A DNA stretch of 64,000 bases, from the NCBI RefSeq assembly GCF_947305105.1, contig NZ_CAMZCS010000008.1:1-64000 (forward strand). Direction: 5' to 3'. This DNA is from an uncultured Fibrobacter sp. Its GTDB lineage: Bacteria > Fibrobacterota > Fibrobacteria > Fibrobacterales > Fibrobacteraceae. Of the stretch, positions 6,753-15,530 are shown in pieces. Numbering within the stretch: the first letter of the stretch is position 1; each line of letters begins with the position of its first letter. The translations under genes were made by a program, and so were the position numbers. Below the pieces are notes generated by a model. That model saw nothing but the letters and a program-made list of their open reading frames with translations, was not told the DNA's origin and searched no databases.

Positions 6753-9233
6753 TTATTTGGCCTCCAGCCAGGCATTCGCCCAGTCACCATGGTCGCAGTT
6801 CTTCTCGTCGCCCATGTCGATGCGCAGTTCAAGGCGCGAAGCCCCACTGATATCCACGTCGATGCTCTTTTTCTGCGTGGAGTAAAGCCTTTCGGAATGG
6901 TACACTTCACGGCCGTCCGCCAAGACAATGAAATGCACGCCGTCACCGCAGGCGCTTTCGTCATCCAGGCCGACAACGGCGTGGAACACGGAATACGGGC
7001 GATTCAGGGAATAACTGATCTTGGAATTCGCATGGCTACCGATGCCGTAGCGGAATACTTCCTTGTCAATCGTCAGGCGATGGTGTTCCACGGATTCGTT
7101 CTTTTCGGGGTTGCCCCATTCCTGCGAATAACCATCCCATGTCAGGTTCGAAAGCAGTTCCACATTCTCGCCGGGCACAAAGAAGTCCTTGACCAGGTGG
7201 ACGGTATCGTCATCCGGCATGATGCAATCGAACATCGCCCTGTTCAAGCCCTTATGAATCTTCGTGGAATCCAAAGAAACAACATCTTCGGACTGAGAAA
7301 CAACGAGTTCCTCGACCAGTTCGCCGTTCAGGGAGTACTTGCAAGGAATCGTCTCCGGGAATTTTTTGCTGATGACAAAGTTTCCGCTATCCGGTTCCGA
7401 GACGAGGAATTTCATCGTGTAGTCGGATACGCCCTTCTTCGCGTTCATCTTGTAAACGGCGAGCGGGTAACCGAACAGCTTGGGTTCAAGCAACACGCGC
7501 TCGTTCTTATAGTCATCAAGAATTTCATCAATCTGGTCAGTCGTCTTGAAACCGACCACGCGGCTCTTGCGGTTGAGTTCGCCATAGCCGTCCTGGCCAC
7601 GGACCAAGTAGATGTTACCATCGGAAACTTGCATCCAATTAGCGAACGTTTCCGTATCCCAGCCCATGAAGGTCCTTTCGCTAAAGGCGCTGTGGCCCTG
7701 CGCAAGCATCTGCCACGGGCGAGCGTAGATGTAAATCGAGTTCGGAGGGAGCGTCGCAATGTACTTGTTCAAATAATCTTCTTCGGCCAGGAGCTTGTTC
7801 TTGTAGTAAAGCATATTGGCGCGATAGCTATTCACATGGAAGAACATCAAACCAAAAGTCATGATAGCGGCAATAGCGACAGTAATGCCTGCGGCACCGT
7901 TATCATTCATCTTAGTGCAGAACTTGAGCGCATCGTAAAGGCCGAGCGCCATAATCAGCGCAAACATCGGGAGCGCCACCAGCACGTAACGTTGGTTGAT
8001 ATCGATAGTGAACGTCCCCGACACGTTGAACATGATGACGAAAATCTGGAGGCAGAAGAAAATGCCGAGCAAAGCACCGCGCCAGTAACGGCGATAAACA
8101 ATCAAGCGGAACAGCAACCAAGCCGTCGCCGCAAGCAGCAAGATAGTGAACGACGTGTAGAACGGGTTTTCCATGACCCCGGCCAAATTGGGATCGTCCT
8201 TGAAGTTCAGCATCACTTCAAGATTGGTCTTGAGGTTGAACCAGAAGTTGCTGAAGGAATGTGCCGCATGTTCACCACCCTGGAAGTCGTAACCGCGATA
8301 GGCGGCCATCGTGTTCACGGACGGCCAGCTCACGAAAATCACGGAAAGCACGAACGCGGGGAGACGGTAGGGCCTCTCGAGGAAATAGCGATAGTAGAAC
8401 AGCGCAAACGGGATAAAGGCAAAAACAGTCTCCTGACGGGTCTGCGCAAAGAAGCCCAGGAGAGGCACGGTCAGCAAGAAGTGCTTCCACGTGACCTTGT
8501 TCGTCGGTACAAATGCGTACCACGCCATGAGCACGGCAAGCAAGCAAATGTACAGGACTTCGGTAGATGCTGAACGCGCCTGCAACAGATAAATCGGCAT
8601 GCCGCCTAGGAACGCGACCGCGGCAAGCGCCACCTTCTCGTTCTTGAACCATTTCGACAGCGCGAGGAAAAACGCGATGAGGCTCAAGATGAAGAACGGA
8701 TAGTTCACCAGCAGGGCCGTATCACGATTCGGAGGCATGATATTGAAGACGAGCGAATAGACAAACGCAAGAGCCTTGCCCTTGAAGTTGTTCACCTCGA
8801 CCTTGCAGTCGAGCACACCATCTTTCCAGATGCCTTCGTTACAGACGCCGCCAGAATGTTGGAAGTACATCTGGAGGCCCATGGATTCCCAACTTGTCTC
8901 GTCGCTCAGCACACGGTGCGTGTTGCTGATGTTGCTGAACATGAAGATGGAGAACGCAGCCAAAATAATGGCAAGCCAGCAGAACGACTTGCCCGAAGGC
9001 AAGAAGGACTTGCCGTTCTTGGCAATATAGGGAATATTGACAACGGCACCGACAACCAACAGGATAAACGTGAAGAGGATACTGATGTACCCCCACTCGA
9101 TATCCCAATGGCGTGCGTACGGGACCGTAAGATTGTTAAAAATCAGGAATGCAAGAATAAGGATGCCCAAAGTCGTGCCGGCAGCAATAGCCGCCCCACG
9201 GCCCAGGCCAAGGGACTTAATGAAATTTTTCAT
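6753..9233 (-). CDS. Large GT39-like membrane protein with C-terminal NPCBM-like domain
   Basis: 826 residues. The first ~480 form about a dozen hydrophobic helices with an early periplasmic loop (NISNTHRVLSDETSWESMG) whose acidic residues resemble the lipid-phosphosugar-dependent GT39/ArnT-type plan. A soluble region follows, and from about residue 690 there is a beta-sandwich matching the NPCBM/NEW2 domain: LSNLTWDGYSQEWGNPEKN, then YGIGSHANSKISYSLNRPYS, VGLDDESACGDGVHFIVLAD and a final WANAWLEA. In such proteins this domain is thought to contact carbohydrate. The protein would transfer or handle a sugar outside the membrane and recognise the product. First gene of the unit; TAGATTTG lies just before the ATG and may be its -10 element. 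Confidence 0.8.
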   Translation of the reverse strand: MKNFIKSLGLGRGAAIAAGTTLGILILAFLIFNNLTVPYARHWDIEWGYISILFTFILLVVGAVVNIPYIAKNGKSFLPSGKSFCWLAIILAAFSIFMFSNISNTHRVLSDETSWESMGLQMYFQHSGGVCNEGIWKDGVLDCKVEVNNFKGKALAFVYSLVFNIMPPNRDTALLVNYPFFILSLIAFFLALSKWFKNEKVALAAVAFLGGMPIYLLQARSASTEVLYICLLAVLMAWYAFVPTNKVTWKHFLLTVPLLGFFAQTRQETVFAFIPFALFYYRYFLERPYRLPAFVLSVIFVSWPSVNTMAAYRGYDFQGGEHAAHSFSNFWFNLKTNLEVMLNFKDDPNLAGVMENPFYTSFTILLLAATAWLLFRLIVYRRYWRGALLGIFFCLQIFVIMFNVSGTFTIDINQRYVLVALPMFALIMALGLYDALKFCTKMNDNGAAGITVAIAAIMTFGLMFFHVNSYRANMLYYKNKLLAEEDYLNKYIATLPPNSIYIYARPWQMLAQGHSAFSERTFMGWDTETFANWMQVSDGNIYLVRGQDGYGELNRKSRVVGFKTTDQIDEILDDYKNERVLLEPKLFGYPLAVYKMNAKKGVSDYTMKFLVSEPDSGNFVISKKFPETIPCKYSLNGELVEELVVSQSEDVVSLDSTKIHKGLNRAMFDCIMPDDDTVHLVKDFFVPGENVELLSNLTWDGYSQEWGNPEKNESVEHHRLTIDKEVFRYGIGSHANSKISYSLNRPYSVFHAVVGLDDESACGDGVHFIVLADGREVYHSERLYSTQKKSIDVDISGASRLELRIDMGDEKNCDHGDWANAWLEAK

Positions 9234-9323
9234 AGTAGTGCAAATCTAGTTTTTTATGAGCGTACTGCCCAAAGGTCATGCCTGTTTTTATACGTAGAAA
9301 AGGGATTAATGTTTTTTATTTAT

Positions 9324-9453
9324 GCGGGAGGGGACCCAGCTCAGAGTGGACGCCAAGGCGTCCGTGGCTACGTTCGGTCATATCGGCAAGCAAGCTTGCC
9401 GCTGCGACACTCACTTGCTCACTTTAGCGAAGGCCGCACGGTCCCCTCCCTGC
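9324..9453. repeat. Structured intergenic element with outer arms and two hairpins
   Basis: Most of the 339-bp gap upstream of the GT39-like gene. Outer arms GGGAGGGGACC (9326-9336) and GGTCCCCTCCC (9440-9450) are perfectly complementary. Inside are GACGCC-AA-GGCGTC (9349-9362) and GGCAAG-CAAG-CTTGCC (9385-9400). The segments around the hairpins (CGTGGC just after the first; GCTCACTTTAGC on the right) match those of the element at 17267-17362, although the second hairpins have unrelated sequence. The remaining gap bases (9454-9572) show nothing clear. Confidence 0.65.
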
Positions 9454-9572
9454 ACCCACCCCTTCCTTGGCCGACGCTTCTATTCTCAATACGTTTATTC
9501 ATACTCTAAATGTTTAAAAAATTTCTCGCTTTAAACATAAGGTATGCTAGATTATTTTTTGAATTTGGGGAT

Positions 9573-12500
9573 TTACGTATTGGAGATGCCGAGGCGTTCC
9601 ATGGCGATTTTCTTGCCGGTCTGTACATCGGCCTTGCCGCTACCCAATTTGGGGAGCTCATCCACCTTCACGACAGCACCCGGGAGCATGAGCGGCGGGA
9701 GCCCCACCTCCTTGAGCATCGCCTTCACCTCGTCTTCGGACTTGTCGCCTGCGAACACAAGCACGATTTTCTCGCCCTTGCTTCCATCGGGAACGGCCAC
9801 CGCAAAGTGGTCAATTTCGTCGAACAGCGAGCATTCCGAAATCTTGAAATCCACAGAACCAAGGCTCACCATCTCGCCACCGAGTTTTGCGAAACGGCTG
9901 TAGCGGTCCACAATCGTGAGGTAGCCGTCTTCGTCCACATGGCCCTTGTCACCTGTCTTGTACCAGCGTTTGCCGTTGATAACAGCAATCGCCTGCGTCG
10001 TCCTATCCGGGTCTTTCAAATAACCCTTCATGATTTGAGCGCCACCGATAAGGATAAGACCGTCTTCGCCAACGCCAAGTTCTTCCATGGTGTCGGGGTC
10101 CACGATGCGGAACTGCGTTCCGGGGAGCGGAGCGCCGACAGTTCCCGGCTTGTTGCCCTCGATAACGGTCTTGTAGTCGTCCATGAGCACATCCTTCGTG
10201 TTCACGGCCGCCACCGGAGTCGTTTCTGTACAACCGAAGCCTTCAAAAATTTCCAATTTGAATTTAGTGCGATACAGCTGGCGCACGTCTTCACGAATTT
10301 TCTCGGCTCCGGCGTAGATAGCACGCACATGCGAGAACATCAGCGGGTGTACAGCGCGGTTCAGGCCCCACATGCGCAAGAACGTACCCGTCGCCACCAT
10401 GATACTCACCTTGAACTGAGCGCACATGCGCGAAACAAGACGCGCATCTGTCGGGTCGGGGCAAGTCGCCACCGGCACACCTTCTACAAGGCACAACATC
10501 GTCGTAATCGAAAATCCAAACGCATGGAACAGCGGGAGCGAACCGAGGAACACGTCCTCCGCACTCGGCAACAACACGCTTTCGCACTGCTTGATATTGC
10601 CCATCAAGTTCAAGTGCGTGAGTTCCACACCCTTCGGGCGGCCTTCGGAACCAGAACTGAAAATAATCGTTGCCACATCGTCGAGGCTGACCTTTTTAAA
10701 GAAGCGCAGTTCCAAATACCAAGCCGGCAAAATCAGCACGCGCAAGAAATTCTTCACAAGCGTCGACTTATGGAGTTGCGTTTTCAGGTCTTCCATGTAA
10801 TAGACTTTGTACTTGTCAAGCAACACCTCCATCGGGAGGCCCTTCTGCTTGAGCTTTTCAATAAACACGCGTGCGGTAATAATCGTCTTCACGTCGGCCA
10901 CGTCGCAGCAGTATGCCATCGTTTCGGGCGTGTTGGTGTAGTTCAAGTTGTAGACGGTCTTGCCGCGAATAAGGCAGGCCATGTTCACAATGATGCCTGG
11001 GCCAGACGGCGGAATGAGTACGCCCACCTGCTTTTCGCCCTTCGTGAGTTTGTCTATTATTCCTGCAAAAGAGAGTGCAGCGGTCGCAAGCGTATTCGCC
11101 GAAAGGTGGTTTCCGTCGGGGCTATACACCGAGGGCCCGCTCCCGACATGTTTCACCGTACGGATCCACGCCGAGGCCACCGGGCGCAACTTGCGGATAT
11201 AAGTCGTCCACGCCGTAATGGAAAGTTCCTGCACGGAGCGTTTCACCATCATAGGAGTCGAATCGAGCGGCAGTTCTTTGCCAAAAGCAACCGAGATTAT
11301 GCGGCCACCACTGTGAACCAAATCCTTGAAGCCCGCATCGGCCATGGAGTAACTGCTGCCCCAAAGCCCCTGCACGTAGAACGGCAACAGCTTGACTCGC
11401 GATACATCTTTTATTGCAGCCGAGTAATCCAGGCGGAAGCGGCTCATGTTGCCCGTAGCGGTCATCGCATTTTCGGGGAACATCACCACAGCTTCGCCGC
11501 GCAGGAGCGCCTTGCGAGCCTCTTCCATTGCGGGGCCGGGGTTTGCAATGTCGAGGTCGATTGTCTTCATCTGCGAAAGCAGGAGCCTCACGTACCATTT
11601 TTCAAACGGCCTACGCGTAATCACAAAGCGCAACGGTCTCGGGCTCGCCATTTGGATCATTGCCCAATCGATGTACGAAATGTGGTTACCCACCATGAGC
11701 ACCGGCCCTTCCCAGGGAATGTTCTGCACGCCCGTGACAAGGAACTTGTAATGCATCGAAAGCGCCGAACGCAACAACTGGCGGAGCAACGTCTGCGGCA
11801 TCGCCCAAAGAGCCCACACCGTACCGGCAAGGCAGAAAATACCGAGCGCCATAAACAATGTCATCCGGTCTACTGCAAAATAGCGGATGGCGGCAACGGC
11901 CATAATCTCGAAAACGAGGATGCAAAGGTTCTGCGCCACATTACTGAGCGAAAGCACATGGCCCGCCGAACGCGGCTTGGTATTGTAGAGGAGCATTGCG
12001 AACATGGGGAGCATGTAGATGCCACCGCAAAAACCGAGCAGAGCAAAAGCAATCGCATTGTAAGGCCGCCCAATGAACGGGATCAGGAACATGAGAACCG
12101 AAGCCCCGGCCGTCCCCATAGGGATAAGGCCCGTCTCGATAAAATCGCGGGACATCTTCATCGCGAACACGAACCCGACAACCAAACCAATGACCGTCCC
12201 GAAAATCGCATAGTTCGCCAGCACATCCTGATTGAACAGCGAGCCCGAACTGAACTGGTCCTGGATGACAAAGACCATGAGGAAAATCATCATCCAGAAC
12301 ATCGAAAGGCCGATGATAGACTGGCGGAGCGCATGGTTCCTCCAGACTTTCGCCATCTTACGGCGCATGAACAGCAAATTCCAGTAGCGGCCCCACGGGA
12401 ACTTGAGGTCACTGTCGTAAGCCCCGATATGCGGCAGGCACAGCGCGGCAAAGAACCCGACCAACTGCAATCCGCCAAGAGCATAAAGCGCCTGCAATAC

Positions 12501-12989
12501 AACACCCGCCTTCACGGCAAAGGCAAGCGCCACACCCGCAAATATCACTGCGGAGAACGTGACAATCATGAGGATGCCACTCCCCTTCACCAGGGAACGC
12601 ACGCCCACCAGTTCCTTCATGTAGCCGTTCTTGGCAGGGCTCTGGAACGCCTGCAACACAAAGAACAAGCCAACTGCCGAGAGCATCATGATCAAGTTCG
12701 AGAGGTAGGCCCCGACACAAAAAAGCCCCACCGCAGGGAGGGACAGGAAAGTCGTCCAGAAAAGGACCTTTTCTTTGGGATACTTGTCAGAGAAGAAACC
12801 CGCAGGAGTTAGCAACAACACGCAGGGCAACAGGAACAGCAAGTGGAAAGCATAGAACTCCCACGAGCCCGTCGCCGTGAACCCCAGACGGTTGAGCGTA
12901 AATTCCATGAAAGCGAGAATTGCCGTCGATACGGCCACTTGCGTAAACGCAAGAATGTAGAAGGAAGAATAGCTCCTGATCTTTTTCAT
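9573..12989 (-). CDS. LplT-PlsC-acyl-ACP synthetase fusion (Aas-like phospholipid reacylation)
   Basis: 1138 residues with three functions in one chain. Roughly 1-400 is an MFS-type transporter of the LplT lysophospholipid-flippase type. About 420-640 is a PlsC acyltransferase with NHISYID (the NHx4D catalytic motif) and FPENAMT. From about 650 on is an AMP-forming adenylate ligase with FSSGSEGRPKGVELTH (the ATP-binding loop), GFGCTETTP and YKTGDKGHVDEDGYL. In E. coli the Aas ligase/acyltransferase and LplT are separate adjacent genes that import and reacylate lysophospholipids at the inner membrane; LplT-Aas fusions are known in other bacteria. It appears monocistronic. The 188 bp upstream hold no clear element. 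Confidence 0.92.
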   Translation of the reverse strand: MKKIRSYSSFYILAFTQVAVSTAILAFMEFTLNRLGFTATGSWEFYAFHLLFLLPCVLLLTPAGFFSDKYPKEKVLFWTTFLSLPAVGLFCVGAYLSNLIMMLSAVGLFFVLQAFQSPAKNGYMKELVGVRSLVKGSGILMIVTFSAVIFAGVALAFAVKAGVVLQALYALGGLQLVGFFAALCLPHIGAYDSDLKFPWGRYWNLLFMRRKMAKVWRNHALRQSIIGLSMFWMMIFLMVFVIQDQFSSGSLFNQDVLANYAIFGTVIGLVVGFVFAMKMSRDFIETGLIPMGTAGASVLMFLIPFIGRPYNAIAFALLGFCGGIYMLPMFAMLLYNTKPRSAGHVLSLSNVAQNLCILVFEIMAVAAIRYFAVDRMTLFMALGIFCLAGTVWALWAMPQTLLRQLLRSALSMHYKFLVTGVQNIPWEGPVLMVGNHISYIDWAMIQMASPRPLRFVITRRPFEKWYVRLLLSQMKTIDLDIANPGPAMEEARKALLRGEAVVMFPENAMTATGNMSRFRLDYSAAIKDVSRVKLLPFYVQGLWGSSYSMADAGFKDLVHSGGRIISVAFGKELPLDSTPMMVKRSVQELSITAWTTYIRKLRPVASAWIRTVKHVGSGPSVYSPDGNHLSANTLATAALSFAGIIDKLTKGEKQVGVLIPPSGPGIIVNMACLIRGKTVYNLNYTNTPETMAYCCDVADVKTIITARVFIEKLKQKGLPMEVLLDKYKVYYMEDLKTQLHKSTLVKNFLRVLILPAWYLELRFFKKVSLDDVATIIFSSGSEGRPKGVELTHLNLMGNIKQCESVLLPSAEDVFLGSLPLFHAFGFSITTMLCLVEGVPVATCPDPTDARLVSRMCAQFKVSIMVATGTFLRMWGLNRAVHPLMFSHVRAIYAGAEKIREDVRQLYRTKFKLEIFEGFGCTETTPVAAVNTKDVLMDDYKTVIEGNKPGTVGAPLPGTQFRIVDPDTMEELGVGEDGLILIGGAQIMKGYLKDPDRTTQAIAVINGKRWYKTGDKGHVDEDGYLTIVDRYSRFAKLGGEMVSLGSVDFKISECSLFDEIDHFAVAVPDGSKGEKIVLVFAGDKSEDEVKAMLKEVGLPPLMLPGAVVKVDELPKLGSGKADVQTGKKIAMERLGISNT

Positions 12990-13171
12990 TTACGGTACTT
13001 CCTATAATACATGACGGAGGTATCTGTAAAAAATAGATTTTTGCAACCTCAATTTCGTAATTGGAAGCAGTTCGTAAGATTCAACCCCTCAAAAAACACT
13101 AAAATCGCCAATAATTTCCATCTTTATTTTTTATTTACAAACAATTATAGCCCCGCCTTTAAATTCACCAT

Positions 13172-13204
13172 AAAAAAATCCCATGCATTCGCCATGCACG
13201 GGAT
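13172..13204 (-). terminator. Terminator of the 13228-14127 gene
   Basis: Stem ATCCCATGCAT / ATGCACGGGAT (one G-T pair) with loop TCGCC, followed on the minus strand by a run of seven T. Located 24 bp after the stop codon. Confidence 0.85.
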
Positions 13205-13227
13205 TCTTTAAATTAGTTTGTCTAGAA

Positions 13228-14127
13228 CTACTTGACTTCGAAGTAGTAGGTCTGGAGAGCCTTCTTATCCTGAGTGAACTGGATAATCTGCTTGCCCTTC
13301 GGGAGGTTGCCCGTGATTTCGTAGAGGCCTTCGGCCTTGTACGTCACAGTGAGAGCAGTACCCTTGGACTTGTCAGCAAAGAGGCCCTTGGTTTCGCCTT
13401 CGCCAAAGCCGGTGCAATCCTTGTGGGAAGCAATCGGAGCTTCGACAGCCGGATAAGTCGTAGCGATAAGCGGAGTGGAGACAGAGTTCGCATTGCGGTA
13501 GAACACGTCGAGCTTGCCGTCCACGACACGCGGAGCCGGGAGCGGGAGCATCTTGATGTCCGGCTTCACGACCTTAGCAGCCTTCTTGGCCTTCTTGCCT
13601 TTCTTGCCCTTCTTGGCATTCTTTTCGGCTTCAGCAGGCGGGAGCTTGGCGGCTTCGGTAACCTGCGGCATTTCGAGGCGGTAACCAGCACCCGAAGTTT
13701 CGCCACAGTTCACGGACCAGATAACCCATTCGTTGGAAATCTTGACCGGGCCCTGTTCGCTGCCCTTGTACAGACCCGGATCGACCTGGTCGCTGTAGCT
13801 GTAGAGCGTAACAGTTGCATCCGGATTTTCTTCGGTAGTCGTAACCGTGCCACGGCCGAGGATATACTTGGAACGGCGAGTCAAAATACGATAGGAGCCC
13901 ACCGGCACATTTTCGAACTTGAACTTGCCTTCTTTGAGCAAGTCCTTGTGTTTGTACTTAGGAGACTGCGTACCATAAATGGTGGAGTCCATCCAGACAG
14001 TGGGTATTTCGATGTTCTTTCCGGTGAACGGGTCAAGAACAACACCTTCGACAGTTCCCTTCTTATCGCAACCCGTCATTGCAAATGCAACGAGGGCGGC
14101 GGCAACCAATGTAAGCTGTTTTTTCAT
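13228..14127 (-). CDS. Lipoprotein, Lys/Ala-rich in the middle, function unknown
   Basis: 299 residues from the ATG at 14127, which is preceded by GAGGA and starts a clear signal (KKQLTLVAAALVAFAMTGC; Cys20 lipidated). An open frame extends upstream to 14253 but crosses the L31 terminator, so the longer start was rejected. Near the N-terminus GTVEGVVLDPFTGKNIEIPTV resembles a carboxypeptidase-regulatory or SpaA-like beta-sandwich start. Around residues 180-200 is a strongly basic KNAKKGKKGKKAKKAAK tract that may bind anionic glycans or peptidoglycan. No enzyme motif seen. Confidence 0.8.
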   Translation of the reverse strand: MKKQLTLVAAALVAFAMTGCDKKGTVEGVVLDPFTGKNIEIPTVWMDSTIYGTQSPKYKHKDLLKEGKFKFENVPVGSYRILTRRSKYILGRGTVTTTEENPDATVTLYSYSDQVDPGLYKGSEQGPVKISNEWVIWSVNCGETSGAGYRLEMPQVTEAAKLPPAEAEKNAKKGKKGKKAKKAAKVVKPDIKMLPLPAPRVVDGKLDVFYRNANSVSTPLIATTYPAVEAPIASHKDCTGFGEGETKGLFADKSKGTALTVTYKAEGLYEITGNLPKGKQIIQFTQDKKALQTYYFEVK

Positions 14128-14165
14128 TGTTATCCTCATTGTAAAAACGTTCGTATAGAATGTAG

Positions 14166-14189
14166 AAAAGCCCTCCCTTGCGGGAGGGC
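14166..14189 (-). terminator. Terminator of rpmE2
   Basis: Perfect stem GCCCTCCC-TTGC-GGGAGGGC (14170-14189) with TTTT following on the minus strand, 11 bp after the L31 stop. It separates L31 from the lipoprotein gene downstream. Confidence 0.85.
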
Positions 14190-14200
14190 CTTCCGCAAAA

Positions 14201-14500
14201 TTATTCGGCGTCTTCGGCCTTGGGCGCAGCCTTGCGGGTCTTGCGCTTTGCACCAGTGATGTTGCCAGCGAAACGCTTGTTGAAGCGGTCGATACGGCCA
14301 GCCGTATCCACGCGATGCTGCTTACCCGTCCAGAACGGATGGGTATCAGCCGTGATTTCCAGGGAAATCACGCTATGTTCAACACCATCGATAGTCTTCT
14401 TTTCGGCGGAAGACTTCGTGGAGCGGGTGATGTATTCTTTACCCGTATTCGCATCGACGAACACGACCGGTTGATAGTTAGGGTGGATACCTTCTTTCAT
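14201..14500 (-). CDS. rpmE2: 50S ribosomal protein L31 type B
   Basis: 99 residues beginning KEGIHPNYQPVVFVDANTGK, typical of L31 type B. The CxxC zinc-binding cysteines of the zinc-containing form are absent. In many bacteria this form replaces the zinc form under zinc limitation through Zur control. No Zur box was recognised in the 90-bp gap to the divergent lipoprotein gene. The C-terminal KRKTRKAAPKAEDAE tail is longer than in E. coli YkgM. AGGAAG precedes the ATG. Whether the genome also has a zinc-containing copy cannot be told here. Confidence 0.95.
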   Translation of the reverse strand: MKEGIHPNYQPVVFVDANTGKEYITRSTKSSAEKKTIDGVEHSVISLEITADTHPFWTGKQHRVDTAGRIDRFNKRFAGNITGAKRKTRKAAPKAEDAE

Positions 14501-14590
14501 TGTATTAACTTCCTATTGAAGTGAGTTTGAAAGTCCCAAATTTAAAAGAATTTCGGAATTTTGGCAAGCGAAAATAGTATTTTTGGAGAC

Positions 14591-15160
14591 ATGAAAAGAA
14601 TCTTCGGAATAGCGGCTTTGCTCCTGGTTGCGTGCGGAAACGACGCCCCCGTTATAAAAATCGTCGAAATAGACAAAAAAATGCCCCTCTTGGCATGGCC
14701 AGATGAGCACTACATCGCCACCGTGGATTCCGTCATCGCTGCAGAAAAAGTGATACCCAACAAGGATTCCGGCAAGACTCAGCTCACCCTGAACGCCTTC
14801 AAGGCCCCGTCCCTCGCGCTGCCGCCCAAGGCAGGGCAAAAGCAAACAGCGCATAAAAATGGCGAAAAGAGGCGCGAATCCGTTGCAAAGGAAAAGGTCG
14901 ACAACAGCGCCGAAGTGTTCATGGACAAGTTCAGCAGGGCGCTCTCCGCCCTCCAGTCCGACCCCTCCAACGCCAAGCTCTACAAAACAGTAGAAGCCAA
15001 GGATGGCGACGACCTGTTCAAACTATTGCGCCGTACCTATGGTGCCGGTTCGCAGAACCTCCCACGCTTTTACGTTTTGTCTGCACTGCAGTCCGTAAAC
15101 GCCGGAGTATCGCTCGAGCACCTGAGTGCCGGCGACAAAGTCAGGGTTCCAAAACTGTAA
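14591..15160 (+). CDS. Small lipoprotein with a LysM-like C-terminal part
   Basis: 189 residues starting at the ATG preceded by TTTTGGAGAC. The TTG 30 nt upstream gives an implausible extension ahead of the signal KRIFGIAALLLVACG (Cys15 lipidated). The central region is charged and low in complexity. The end, YKTVEAKDGDDLFKLLRRTY followed by LQSVNAGVSLEHLSAGDKVRVPKL, has the shape of a LysM motif (repeated 'time at which a thread opens and residues close on ... GDKVRVP'), suggesting peptidoglycan binding; this is a low-confidence inference. Divergent from rpmE2. Confidence 0.75.
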   Translation: MKRIFGIAALLLVACGNDAPVIKIVEIDKKMPLLAWPDEHYIATVDSVIAAEKVIPNKDSGKTQLTLNAFKAPSLALPPKAGQKQTAHKNGEKRRESVAKEKVDNSAEVFMDKFSRALSALQSDPSNAKLYKTVEAKDGDDLFKLLRRTYGAGSQNLPRFYVLSALQSVNAGVSLEHLSAGDKVRVPKL

Positions 15161-15259
15161 GCGCTCCGCCTACACCTTTTTTGCAGACAAATTTCTTGCA
15201 AGCCAGTCATGCAATCGTCAACCACCTCCGGCTCGGGAGTCCAATAGGTGATTTTCTTT

Positions 15260-15457
15260 TTACACCGCGACCTTGAACACGATGCCGCCCGTCACGTAAC
15301 GGTGGATGATGGAATTGATGAGCGTCTGGTAAGGCATGCCCGCGGCCTTCGCCATTTTCTTGATGCCGTTCAGGTCGTCAAGCTGCATGCGGATGGTGAT
15401 GTTTTTCGCCGAAGCGGACTCCTCAATTGACTCATCTATGAATTTCGACTTTGCCAT
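15260..15457 (-). CDS. Orphan ribbon-helix-helix (CopG/BrnA-like) antitoxin
   Basis: 65 residues. KNITIRMQLDDLNGIKKMAKAAGMPYQTLINSIIHRYVTGG reads as a beta-strand followed by two helices, the RHH fold of CopG/BrnA-type antitoxins that bind operator DNA as dimers. GGAGGTCCCAAA precedes the ATG. Its promoter overlaps a 10-bp-arm palindrome, the expected autoregulatory site. No toxin gene is found within 500 bp on either side, so this is either a solitary regulator or the survivor of a decayed toxin-antitoxin pair. Confidence 0.8.
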   Translation of the reverse strand: MAKSKFIDESIEESASAKNITIRMQLDDLNGIKKMAKAAGMPYQTLINSIIHRYVTGGIVFKVAV

Positions 15458-15488
15458 TTTGGGACCTCCATTGGTAGCTTCGGTTGAT

Positions 15489-15530
15489 TATGTATATTTA
15501 TAATATACATAACTTATAAATTTTCGTCAA
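15489..15530 (-). promoter_or_regulatory. Antitoxin promoter overlapped by a palindromic operator
   Basis: Minus strand TTGACG (15525-15530), 17 bp, TATATT (15502-15507). The palindrome TATGTATATT-N3-AATATACATA (15489-15511) covers the -10 box, so a bound RHH dimer would block RNA polymerase. Confidence 0.7.

Noticed and set aside
5685-8573. A 962-codon open frame on the plus strand
   Set aside because: It is the antisense shadow of the two minus-strand glycan genes, whose motifs and ribosome sites are clear. The translation lacks any domain and is His/Arg-rich as expected for a shadow.
9510-12812. An 1100-codon open frame on the plus strand
   Set aside because: Opposite strand of the LplT-PlsC-ligase fusion, which carries all family motifs. 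The plus-strand translation is low-complexity His/Arg-rich.
14128-14253. Longer N-terminus of the lipoprotein gene at 13228
   Set aside because: It would run through the rpmE2 terminator hairpin and precede a complete signal peptide.
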